From Candidatus Portnoybacteria bacterium CG08_land_8_20_14_0_20_40_83 (lineage in GTDB: Bacteria > Patescibacteriota > Minisyncoccia > Portnoybacterales > GWB1-42-6), in NCBI GenBank assembly GCA_002774415.1, contig PEYL01000017.1:1-18928 (forward strand): a stretch of 18,928 nucleotides of DNA. The letters are read 5' to 3'. This document shows, in pieces, positions 13,473 to 18,928 of the stretch. The translations under genes and the position numbers were made by a program. Under the pieces are notes generated by a model that made no database searches, was not told where the DNA came from, and saw nothing but the letters and a program-made list of their open reading frames with translations. The first letter of the stretch is position 1. The number at the start of each line of letters is the position of its first letter.

Positions 13473-14475
13473 TTAAAATTGAAATTAAACAAATCAACAG
13501 AGCCATTATAGCACAAAGACCTAAAAACGCAAGGAGTTTGCCTTGGGTGCCCGAAATTAAAGCCACTGTGCCGAATCCAGCGCTAATAATCAAATAAAAC
13601 CCTACAATTTGGCGCTGGCTTAAACTCAGCTGCAGCAGGCGATGATGCAAATGCCGCTGGTCGCTTTTCCAGATTGGAACACCATTTTTTATTCTCTGCC
13701 AAATTACCCATAAAGCATCCAAGACTGCAACACCCAAAACTAATCCAGCTGTCGCCACTTTACTGCCCGAATATATGCTCAGAGACCCCAGCATAAATCC
13801 TAAAAACATACTGCCCGAAGTGCCCAAAAAAATAATACTGCCTTTTTTGCGCGGAAAATTAAAAATTAAAAAACCCAATAGCGCACCAACCAAAATTATG
13901 CTCAAAATCCCAATCGGCGGCTGATTGACAATTAAAGAGATGCTTAATAAAAATATCGTTACAAATCCAATCAAAGAAACTCCGCCAGCTAAGCCATCCA
14001 AACCATCAAGCCAATTAACCACGTTCATTATCAAAACAATCCAAGCAATTATAAATAAAAAGCCGAATTGATCCAATCGAATTACACCACCAAAAGGATT
14101 TCGCAAATAATCCACCGAAACGCCTGCGCCAATAATTATCAGCGCAAGTAAAATTTGAATTACTAATTGAATTTTGGGACTTAACTCTTTTAAATCGTCC
14201 CAAATGCCAAAAATTAAAATTATTGCCGAGGCAACCAAAACTCCCCAAAGCGGTTTATCAATCACAAGATTTTTATCTAAAAAAACAGCTAGCCAAAAAA
14301 CTAAAATAAGAGCAACGCCGCCCCATCTTGGAATATTGCCCAAATGCACGTCTCTGGGACGTTTGGGCCACTTAAAAAATTTAATAGCCGCCCAATAAAT
14401 GAGCGGCACCAAAGCGCAAACAGCAAGAAAGGAAAGGATGAATGGCTTCAAATATAACATGAATTCAAAATGCAA
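13456..14475 (-). CDS. MraY/WecA-like polyprenyl-phosphate sugar-1-phosphate transferase
   Basis: Membrane enzyme expected to move a HexNAc-1-phosphate (or similar) from a UDP-sugar onto undecaprenyl phosphate, the first step of a lipid-linked glycan. It has 339 residues and about ten membrane segments. Family motifs: IPRWGGVALI (48-57), the Mg-binding WDDLKELSPK (92-101), NWLDGLDGLAGG (154-165) and the HLHHRL loop (275-280), which favours the WecA/TagO branch over true MraY. The motif usually read GDxGS is here FLGTSGSMFLGF: the conserved Asp is replaced by Thr. It is the first gene of a run with rplU, and the frame ends inside a perfect hairpin. Substrate unknown. Confidence 0.88.
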   Translation of the reverse strand: MHFEFMLYLKPFILSFLAVCALVPLIYWAAIKFFKWPKRPRDVHLGNIPRWGGVALILVFWLAVFLDKNLVIDKPLWGVLVASAIILIFGIWDDLKELSPKIQLVIQILLALIIIGAGVSVDYLRNPFGGVIRLDQFGFLFIIAWIVLIMNVVNWLDGLDGLAGGVSLIGFVTIFLLSISLIVNQPPIGILSIILVGALLGFLIFNFPRKKGSIIFLGTSGSMFLGFMLGSLSIYSGSKVATAGLVLGVAVLDALWVIWQRIKNGVPIWKSDQRHLHHRLLQLSLSQRQIVGFYLIISAGFGTVALISGTQGKLLAFLGLCAIMALLICLISILRHRKS

Positions 14476-14512
14476 AAATCAAAATTCAAAATGACAATGC
14501 AAAATTCAAAAT
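14461..14512. repeat. AATTCAAAATGCAAAA-type A-rich repeat
   Basis: Short units of the form AAAATTCAAAATG recur several times directly upstream of the transferase gene start. It is a low-complexity dispersed repeat. It gives no SD for the gene at 14475. Confidence 0.6.
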
Positions 14513-14530
14513 TAACGTTTTCCCTTGCAT

Positions 14531-14727
14531 CGAAAAATTTTGTCAGAAAATCGAGGCGAGGCGAAGGTAAAAGTATGCGTGCTGTGGTTGTCAACGCGAA
14601 GCGTTGGGCATAGCAACTTTTACGTGAGCCGAGCCTGATCTTCTCAAAATTTTATCGCTGCAAGCAGTTTTTTCCGCCGCTTTTTTGCTGCCAAAAAAGC
14701 GGCTTTGGGCTGCCGCCAAATGGCGGC
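14531..14727. repeat. Palindromic element, copy B (about 200 bp)
   Basis: The outer arms at about 14531-14551 and 14636-14657 share AAAATTTTG. Inner arms GTAAAAGT...TGCTGTG pair with CATAGCAACTTTTAC. The apex is AACGC-GAA-GCGTT. Then follows GCCGCTTTTTTG/CAAAAAAGCGGC with loop CTGC (14676-14703), and GCCGCC-AAAT-GGCGGC (14712-14727). Same layout and orientation as copy A (2041-2217), with paired sequence changes. It lies just downstream of rmuC. Confidence 0.75.
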
Positions 14728-14734
14728 AAGAAAT

Positions 14735-15787
14735 TTATTCTTCTAAAAATTCATCCTCTTTTGGCCGTTCCAATTCCATCGGTTCTATTTCTCCCGCTTG
14801 GCCGGAAATTTTCAAAACGTCTTTATCAACCTTGCCGAGCTCCTTATACGCCTGATTATAGGTATTGACGGTCGTACTCATATGAGAACCTAATTTTTTC
14901 ATATACTCGTCAAAGTTCAATAAATGCTTGCCCAGCATCTCAACCCGCTTTCTAATTTCTTTGGCCGATTCCTCAATTTGCAAAGCGCGCAGGCCCTGCA
15001 AAACCGTCTGCAAATACGCCAAAAAAGAAGTTGGCGAAACAATAATCACATGCTTTTCTTTAAAAGCGTATTCTATCAAATCGCGCGTTGAAACTTTTAT
15101 CGCACCAACCTGATTAATCAACAGATCATAATAAACGCCTTCGGCCGGAATAAACATAAAAGCGAAATCCATAGTATTTTCATTCGGCCTGATATATTTT
15201 GAAGTTTCATCAATTCTGTTTTTTAAGTCTGCTTTAAATTGCTTTTCCAGCTCTTCTTTACGCGATGCATCCCGTTCTTCAACTATCCGATTATAATTTT
15301 CAAGCGAAAATTTTGAATCAATCGGAATAATTTTATCTTTGACAAAAACTACCGCATCAACTATTTCCCCATTTTTAAATTTATACTGCATCTGAAAACT
15401 TTTTGGCGGCAGAACATTTTTTAAAACCGTTTCCAAATAATATTCACCCAGCACCCCTCTTTGTTTTGGATTTTTTAAAATATCCTGCAAGTTTTGCAGT
15501 TGGTCGGCAAAATCAACAACCTGGCGATTGGTTTCGTCAAGCTTTGTTAAGCGCTCGGTTACATCTTTAATAATTTTGGCGCTTTGCGAAAACTGCTGCT
15601 GCAGCATTTTTGTTGAATCCCCCATTTTTGCATCCAAAGTCTGACGAATTTCTTTGAGCTGTTCTTGAATCAACAAATTTGCTTGATTGTCCTGGACCGG
15701 CTTTTGTTTCCGCAATAAAAAATAAACCAACACGGCAATGGCCGCGCCGGCTAAAATTAATAGAATAATCAACAAGCTCTGATTCAT
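14735..15787 (-). CDS. rmuC: DNA recombination protein RmuC homologue
   Basis: RmuC proteins limit inversion between short inverted repeats, and the core domain is related to restriction-type nucleases. Here an N-terminal membrane anchor (about 4-26) is followed by a coiled coil (about 30-105). The conserved RmuC domain follows, with PIDSKFSLENYNRI, MFIPAEGVYYDLL and the family hallmark SPTSFLAYLQTVLQGLRALQ. At 350 residues it is shorter than the E. coli protein (about 475) but keeps the full core. It begins with ATG and no SD, and appears to be a single-gene unit. Notably it sits in a genome segment full of short inverted repeats, the class of sequence RmuC is reported to act on; any link is speculation. 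Confidence 0.93.
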   Translation of the reverse strand: MNQSLLIILLILAGAAIAVLVYFLLRKQKPVQDNQANLLIQEQLKEIRQTLDAKMGDSTKMLQQQFSQSAKIIKDVTERLTKLDETNRQVVDFADQLQNLQDILKNPKQRGVLGEYYLETVLKNVLPPKSFQMQYKFKNGEIVDAVVFVKDKIIPIDSKFSLENYNRIVEERDASRKEELEKQFKADLKNRIDETSKYIRPNENTMDFAFMFIPAEGVYYDLLINQVGAIKVSTRDLIEYAFKEKHVIIVSPTSFLAYLQTVLQGLRALQIEESAKEIRKRVEMLGKHLLNFDEYMKKLGSHMSTTVNTYNQAYKELGKVDKDVLKISGQAGEIEPMELERPKEDEFLEE

Positions 15788-15822
15788 TAGGCTTATTTTA
15801 ACACTTTAAAAAAATAATAAAA

Positions 15823-15851
15823 GAGGGTAGACGCAAATCGCATCCACCCTC
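15823..15851 (-). terminator. Intrinsic terminator of the accessory operon
   Basis: GAGGGT..GA.GC pairs with GC.TC.ACCCTC, with two mismatches and loop AAATC. On the minus strand it is followed by TTTTATTATTTTTTT. It lies 14 bp after the stop codon of the gene ending at 15866, and also keeps that transcript out of rmuC. Confidence 0.85.
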
Positions 15852-15865
15852 GTTAAAAGGATCAA

Positions 15866-16240
15866 TTAAGATAATAATGATTTTTTCTGATGCGGTTTAA
15901 GGCCGACGTCAAGGATAGACAGCTTTAACTCCCTGCACTCAAGACCTGGCCCAGCAATCTTAAAAATAAAATATCCTTCCCTTTCAAATGCCTTTAACAA
16001 TCGCACTCCGCGCCAACGTATCAACTCCTTTACTCTAATATTGCCATCTCCGTCTTTCCCCACAACGAAAAGTGTGGCAATCAGTGGCTGTTTTTCTCCT
16101 TCCACGACTGCCCAACAAGTAAAGGCGTCCCTACGGCCATCTATCTTATACGTTATGGGGCCAGATGCCTTACAATTTTGCTTTTCCGCATACTCATAAA
16201 CCGCCACCATTGCTTCTGCGCTTGTTAATAACTTCTGCAT
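15866..16240 (-). CDS. Hypothetical protein (124 aa), third gene of the accessory operon
   Basis: A soluble 124-residue protein beginning MQKLLTSAEAMVAVYEYAEK. The N-terminal third is helical. The middle looks like alternating beta strands (ITYKIDGRR, CWAVVEGE, ATLFVVGKDG), and the C-terminus ends with QKKSLLS. I recognise no family. The ATG at 16240 has a clean SD (AAAGGAGGG). The frame runs further upstream, but that extension overlaps the preceding gene in another frame and has no SD, so I reject it. It follows the coiled-coil protein after 34 bp and is closed by a terminator. Confidence 0.78.
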   Translation of the reverse strand: MQKLLTSAEAMVAVYEYAEKQNCKASGPITYKIDGRRDAFTCWAVVEGEKQPLIATLFVVGKDGDGNIRVKELIRWRGVRLLKAFEREGYFIFKIAGPGLECRELKLSILDVGLKPHQKKSLLS

Positions 16241-16274
16241 TCTCCCTCCTTTCTTTCCGTATGGCAACTTACTA

Positions 16275-16919
16275 TCATTTCGGCGTATGAATGTACTCGT
16301 AAGGCTGCACGGCGCCTTTGATGTCTCCCAAGAACTTGGAACTTTTAAAATCCGGGGCCAGCTTTCTTTCAATGACGGGATTAAATTTCCCGTCTTTCCC
16401 TTTCTTGTATTCTTTGATGGCCACCATTTTTCCCTTTTCGTCCCTTTCCAAAGGAAATGCGACATCTCCGCCTTTGCCTTTAATTCTGATCTCTCGACGA
16501 GTTTTTAAATCCACGTAGCCCCCACGGACGGCTATTCGCTCAGCTTCTTTTTGGGCCTGAGGCAACTTTTTATTTTTTCCCACTTGACGGATAGCAGCAT
16601 GCTCAAATCCTTCCTTATTTCTGGCTGTGGCCAAAAGAAGTTGCTGCTCCAATGCCTTGATTTTCGCCTCGTCTTCGGTTTTGGCTTTTAAGACCTGCTC
16701 CACTTGAACTTTAAGCCCTGCTATTGCTGACTCGGCCTTATTCAGGACATCCCGAGTTTTAGCCAAAGTTTCTTTTGCTCCCTTCAGTTCCTTCTCCACC
16801 TGGGCCTTTTCCGCCTTAATCCTCTTAAGATTTCCGTATTCACCCAAATACGCAATAATCGCTATACACGCAATAGCCGCCACAACAATTACACTTATTA
16901 CCAACATTTTCTGTTTCAT
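16275..16919 (-). CDS. Membrane-anchored coiled-coil protein (214 aa)
   Basis: An N-terminal membrane helix (about 5-27, LVISVIVVAAIACIAIIAYL) is followed by a long Lys/Glu/Ala-rich coiled coil (about 30-97). A basic C-terminal domain of about 110 residues is rich in Lys and Gly (IRIKGKGGDV, EYKKGKDGKFN). There is no cysteine after a cleavage site, so it is not an obvious lipoprotein; a single-pass anchor is more likely. Function unknown. A strong SD (AAAGGAGGAGAG) precedes the ATG. It lies 21 bp after the 39-aa membrane peptide gene and 34 bp before the 124-aa gene. Ends with TGA. Confidence 0.82.
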   Translation of the reverse strand: MKQKMLVISVIVVAAIACIAIIAYLGEYGNLKRIKAEKAQVEKELKGAKETLAKTRDVLNKAESAIAGLKVQVEQVLKAKTEDEAKIKALEQQLLLATARNKEGFEHAAIRQVGKNKKLPQAQKEAERIAVRGGYVDLKTRREIRIKGKGGDVAFPLERDEKGKMVAIKEYKKGKDGKFNPVIERKLAPDFKSSKFLGDIKGAVQPYEYIHTPK

Positions 16920-16940
16920 CTCTCTCCTCCTTTCTTTTTC

Positions 16941-17060
16941 CTAAAGTTTGAAGTAGCCGTGATTCTTGGCTTTTCTTTTTAACCAATCCAAGAGTCCTGT
17001 TGAGTCAAGGAACCACGCCATAGCCAAAAATACAAGAACTGCACTTATTATTTCTGCCAT
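16941..17060 (-). CDS. 39-residue single-span membrane peptide, first gene of the accessory operon
   Basis: A short open frame starting MAEIISAVLVFLAMAWFL and ending in the basic tail WLKRKAKNHGYFKL. One hydrophobic helix of about 16-18 residues is followed by five Lys/Arg residues, so a membrane peptide with its C-terminus inside is expected. TAGGAGGG lies nine bases before the ATG, a good SD, and this is the main evidence that it is translated. The spacing (45 bp after lgt, 21 bp before the coiled-coil gene) fits an operon. I recognise no family; holin-like or regulatory membrane peptides are possibilities only. Confidence 0.65.
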   Translation of the reverse strand: MAEIISAVLVFLAMAWFLDSTGLLDWLKRKAKNHGYFKL

Positions 17061-17105
17061 AATTTAAACCCTCCTAAATTACAGATTTTTAAAGGACCGC
17101 CCTAA

Positions 17106-17981
17106 TTAGGAATTAATATCAAATTTAGAAACCTTTGTCAATTTATTGATTGAAAAGAGGCTTAAAAAAATCAATAGAATTATTGAGATCCACTGACTGG
17201 TAGATAATCCAAAATAATGCGAATCAGCTGAAATGTCGCGGGTAAAATCAAGGAGGAAACGGCCGGCGGAATATAGGGTTAAAAATAAAAGAAAACTATT
17301 TTTGTCATCCTGAGCGAAGCGAAGGATCTCCCGCGCATGCGGGACTGCATTGCCCACATTCCCGCCGTCGCCAAGGCTTTGGCGGGCAGGCGTGCAAGAT
17401 TCCTCGTCGCTACGCTTCTCGGAATGACGACGCGACACCCACCACAAAAATCCAGCCAGGGCCAAGTCAAACAGAATCAGATAAAGCGCAACCGGGTGGC
17501 GCAAGGCGCCGTCCGGCCAGCGAATCGCCCATGGCAAAGAAGTTACCGCACCCAAATGGTCGTTGCTCAAAAAACAGCCGAGGCGACCAATGGCCAAAGC
17601 TAAAGGAATGATAAGAGTCAGTGTGCTTATCAGCACCCAGCGATTTTCCCATTTTTTCAAATATAACCAGCCCGCCAATAGCCCGCCGGAAAACCCGCCA
17701 TAAAACATCATCCCGCCGCCGGAGACGTGAAAAATCATTGATGGTTCTCGTAAAAAATCCAAAGGCGTCTGCAAGATAAAAAACAGCCGACCGCCAATTA
17801 TCGCGCCAAGATAAACCAAAATAATCAGCCAAATGATTTTTTGCGGCTCGATATTCAACCGCTTTGCCGCCCGAATGCTCAAAATCAGCCCGACCAAAAA
17901 AGCCAAAGCGAGAAAAAATCCCCAGATGTAAAAAGCGAGGGGTCCGATTTTAAAAAATTCAATTGAAAAATAAGGAATCAT
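17106..17981 (-). CDS. lgt: Prolipoprotein diacylglyceryl transferase, with repeat-encoded insert
   Basis: Membrane enzyme that adds diacylglycerol from phosphatidylglycerol to the lipobox cysteine of prolipoproteins. It has 291 residues and about seven membrane helices. Family landmarks: IGGRLFFIL, GGGMMFYGGFSGG (88-100), the Lgt signature GRLGCFLSN (132-140), RHPVALY (161-167), and Y237-x3-R241-x3-D245. Compared with E. coli Lgt, the positions of H103, N146 and E243 appear as Tyr, Cys and Asp, while the key arginines (R143, R239) correspond to R133 and R241. Residues about 186-227, between the last two helices, are encoded by a palindromic repeat; the frame continues into normal Lgt sequence (LLFLTLYSAGRF). 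No SD. It starts 10 bp after the split ZIP gene. Confidence 0.93.
   Translation of the reverse strand: MIPYFSIEFFKIGPLAFYIWGFFLALAFLVGLILSIRAAKRLNIEPQKIIWLIILVYLGAIIGGRLFFILQTPLDFLREPSMIFHVSGGGMMFYGGFSGGLLAGWLYLKKWENRWVLISTLTLIIPLALAIGRLGCFLSNDHLGAVTSLPWAIRWPDGALRHPVALYLILFDLALAGFLWWVSRRHSEKRSDEESCTPARQSLGDGGNVGNAVPHAREILRFAQDDKNSFLLFLTLYSAGRFLLDFTRDISADSHYFGLSTSQWISIILLIFLSLFSINKLTKVSKFDINS
17304..17428. repeat. GTCATCCTGA...AATGAC palindromic repeat inside lgt
   Basis: Starts GTCATCCTGAGCGAAGCGAA and ends CTTCTCGGAATGAC, a rough inverse. CCGCGCATGCGGG lies within. It is related to 12009-12125, in the same orientation. On the coding strand it gives HSEKRSDEES...REILRFAQDDK, a peptide typical of this repeat when read through, within an uninterrupted lgt. 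Confidence 0.9.
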
Positions 17982-17991
17982 AACAAAAAAT

Positions 17992-18405
17992 TTAAATAAA
18001 AATCAGCAGTGCTATCACACCCACACCCAGTATTATGGAAATAAGCTGCCCCAAAGAAGTCAATATTTTTGTTTCGTGATGAAGCTCCGGAATCAGGTCT
18101 GAACCGGCGATATACAAAAATCCGCCGGCGGTCACTGGCAACATAAAGGAAGCAAAGTCACCTGTCCTGTTGTCGACAAAAAGAAACAGCAAAGTTCCTA
18201 CAATTGCCGCCAGCGCCGAAAGAACATTGAAAAACAAAGCTTTTTTCTTTGAAAGCCCGCTATGGATGAAAATCCCAAAATGACTGAATTCCTGCGGTAT
18301 CTCATGAAAAATTATTGCCAAAGTAGTACTTATCCCAATCGGCAACGCCACCAGATAACTTGCACCAATAATTAAACCGTCAATGAAATTATGGTGCTCC
18401 GCCAA
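17992..18405 (-). CDS. ZIP family metal transporter, C-terminal part (frameshifted)
   Basis: 137 codons from a TTG. It carries the metal-binding heart of a ZIP (Zrt/Irt-like) transporter: HNFIDG (5-10) in TM4 and HEIPQE (34-39) in TM5, then three more helices to the stop. ZIP proteins move Zn2+ or Fe2+ into the cytoplasm. The first three TM helices lie in a different frame (18389-18733), with 17 bp overlap. A normal ZIP has G-D-x-x-HNFID here; the nucleotides GGCGGAGCACCATAAT lack the Asp codon and contain one base too many for the frame. It is either a real frameshift, an assembly error, or a two-subunit arrangement. Confidence 0.8.
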   Translation of the reverse strand: MAEHHNFIDGLIIGASYLVALPIGISTTLAIIFHEIPQEFSHFGIFIHSGLSKKKALFFNVLSALAAIVGTLLFLFVDNRTGDFASFMLPVTAGGFLYIAGSDLIPELHHETKILTSLGQLISIILGVGVIALLIFI

Positions 18406-18733
18406 CTAAATTCATTCCAACTAAAGGATGGTGATGCGTTCTTGTTTCGAGAACATGACAATGACGCCAACGCAAAAATTTTTCCAAAACAAAAAAAATT
18501 AGAACTCCGATTATGACGCCAAGCGAAACCATAAAATTGACGCCTGGTTTTTTAAAAGCCTCCGGCAAAAGATGGATAAACGCATCGCCAAAAAGCCCGC
18601 CCACGGCAAAACTGACAAGAAACAGAGAAATCTTTTTTATTTTTTCGTCTTTAAGCAGAAAAATAAAAATGCCCACAAGCGAAATTCCGCTGACTGCAAC
18701 GACACTGATCAAAGAATAAAGCCAAATCTGCAT
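18389..18733 (-). CDS. ZIP family metal transporter, N-terminal part (frameshifted)
   Basis: 114 codons with three membrane helices typical of ZIP TM1-3: VVAVSGISLVGIFIF, a second containing VGGLFGDAFIHLLPEAF, and a third around VSLGVIIGVLIFFVLEKFL. A His-rich loop (RWRHCH, then THHHPLVGMNLVGG) follows, and the frame stops at TAA after AP, just before HNFID. The start ATG has a strong SD (AAGGAGGG, nine bases upstream), but this SD is the 3' arm of a perfect 9-bp hairpin belonging to a dispersed repeat. On its own it lacks the TM4-TM5 metal site. See the C-terminal part for the likely break point near 18390-18400. Confidence 0.8.
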   Translation of the reverse strand: MQIWLYSLISVVAVSGISLVGIFIFLLKDEKIKKISLFLVSFAVGGLFGDAFIHLLPEAFKKPGVNFMVSLGVIIGVLIFFVLEKFLRWRHCHVLETRTHHHPLVGMNLVGGAP

Positions 18734-18742
18734 GAATTCTTT

Positions 18743-18820
18743 CCCTCCTTTTTAAAGGAGGGTTGGGGTGGATTTAATATTTCTGCAAAATCCCCCTTAA
18801 TCCCCCTTTTTCAAAGGGGG
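18743..18820. repeat. Inverted pair of C/G-run repeats in front of the ZIP gene
   Basis: CCCTCCTTT-TT-AAAGGAGGG (18743-18762), followed by TTGGGGTGGATTT, is mirrored by AATCCCCCTTAATCC and CCCCCTTT-TTC-AAAGGGGG (18802-18820). The left unit supplies the SD of the ZIP start. The right unit follows the PPIase stop and may act as a weak terminator, though no T-run follows. Confidence 0.75.
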
Positions 18821-18830
18821 AAATTTATTA

Positions 18831-18928
18831 TTACTTCATCTCGCTTACCGTCACACTTTTCATTATCACCAGGCTCAGCGGTTTATCATTTGAATCTTTG
18901 GCAACTTTTGCGATTTTATCGGCCACAT
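18831..18928 (-). CDS. Cyclophilin-type peptidyl-prolyl isomerase, C-terminal end only
   Basis: The last 31 codons of a gene that begins outside the window. The peptide (VADKIAKVAKDSNDKPLSLV, then IMKSVTVSEMK and TAA) matches the C-terminal strand and helix of bacterial cyclophilins, which read like VVDKIA...NDKPLxPVVIKxVTI. Cyclophilins catalyse cis-trans isomerisation at proline bonds. It lies upstream of the ZIP gene on the same strand, separated by the C/G-run repeat pair. The catalytic part is not visible. Confidence 0.75.
   Translation of the reverse strand, partial: VADKIAKVAKDSNDKPLSLVIMKSVTVSEMK

Noticed and set aside
16241..16465. N-terminal extension of the 124-aa gene to an ATG at 16465
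   Set aside because: It overlaps the coiled-coil gene in another frame, has no SD, while the ATG at 16240 has a perfect one.
12347..16919. UGA recoded as Gly or Trp (as in Gracilibacteria or some other lineages)
   Set aside because: Genes end plausibly at UGA (12347, 16275), Trp positions use UGG, and no core gene has an internal UGA.
17279..17603. Other frames across the lgt insert (both strands)
   Set aside because: They arise from the same repeat (RSFASLRMT-type peptide) and overlap the well-supported lgt frame.
17106..17981. lgt as a pseudogene broken by the repeat
   Set aside because: The frame is continuous and conserved Lgt motifs lie on both sides of the insert.

Overview
The window looks like a chromosome segment of a small-genome Patescibacteria/CPR bacterium, most likely Parcubacteria. 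This is an inference from several things: short versions of core proteins (HrcA about 235 aa, CorA about 300 aa, RmuC about 350 aa), divergent signature motifs, AT-rich sequence with GC-rich intergenic hairpins, and mostly leaderless-looking core genes without Shine-Dalgarno (SD) sites. UGA is used as a normal stop, which argues against the UGA-recoding CPR groups. No rRNA, tRNA or CRISPR array was found.

Layout. Bases 1-900 hold a terminator and a small membrane-protein gene. Bases 893-6921 are a minus-strand heat-shock cluster read hrcA-grpE-dnaK-(membrane protein)-dnaJ, headed by a near-consensus promoter and a CIRCE operator. A divergent plus-strand pair, corA-cysS, fills 6912-9337. A 77-aa minus-strand gene follows, then plus-strand dnaB and recR. 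Bases 11844-12346 are gene-free and packed with repeats and hairpins. The rest is minus strand: a MraY/WecA-like transferase, rplU and two small zinc-ribbon proteins (14475 down to 12347); rmuC; then, from the right edge, the C-terminus of a cyclophilin-type PPIase, a ZIP metal transporter split by a frameshift, lgt, and a three-gene accessory operon that includes a 39-aa membrane peptide.

How the genes work together. HrcA should repress its own operon through CIRCE, and DnaK/DnaJ/GrpE form the Hsp70 cycle. DnaB and RecR belong to replication and recombination repair. Lgt modifies lipoproteins. The MraY/WecA-like enzyme would start synthesis of a lipid-linked glycan.

The most unusual theme is palindromic repeats. 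The same kinds of palindromic sequence fill the intergenic spaces and also appear to lie in frame inside conserved genes: about 42 residues in Lgt, about 14 in DnaK, about 9 in CysRS. A separate palindromic element of about 190 bp is present in two copies whose sequences differ but whose stems keep pairing through compensatory changes; a third copy is interrupted by another insert. A further hairpin family, with a conserved TAGAAAGGA loop, sits downstream of recR.
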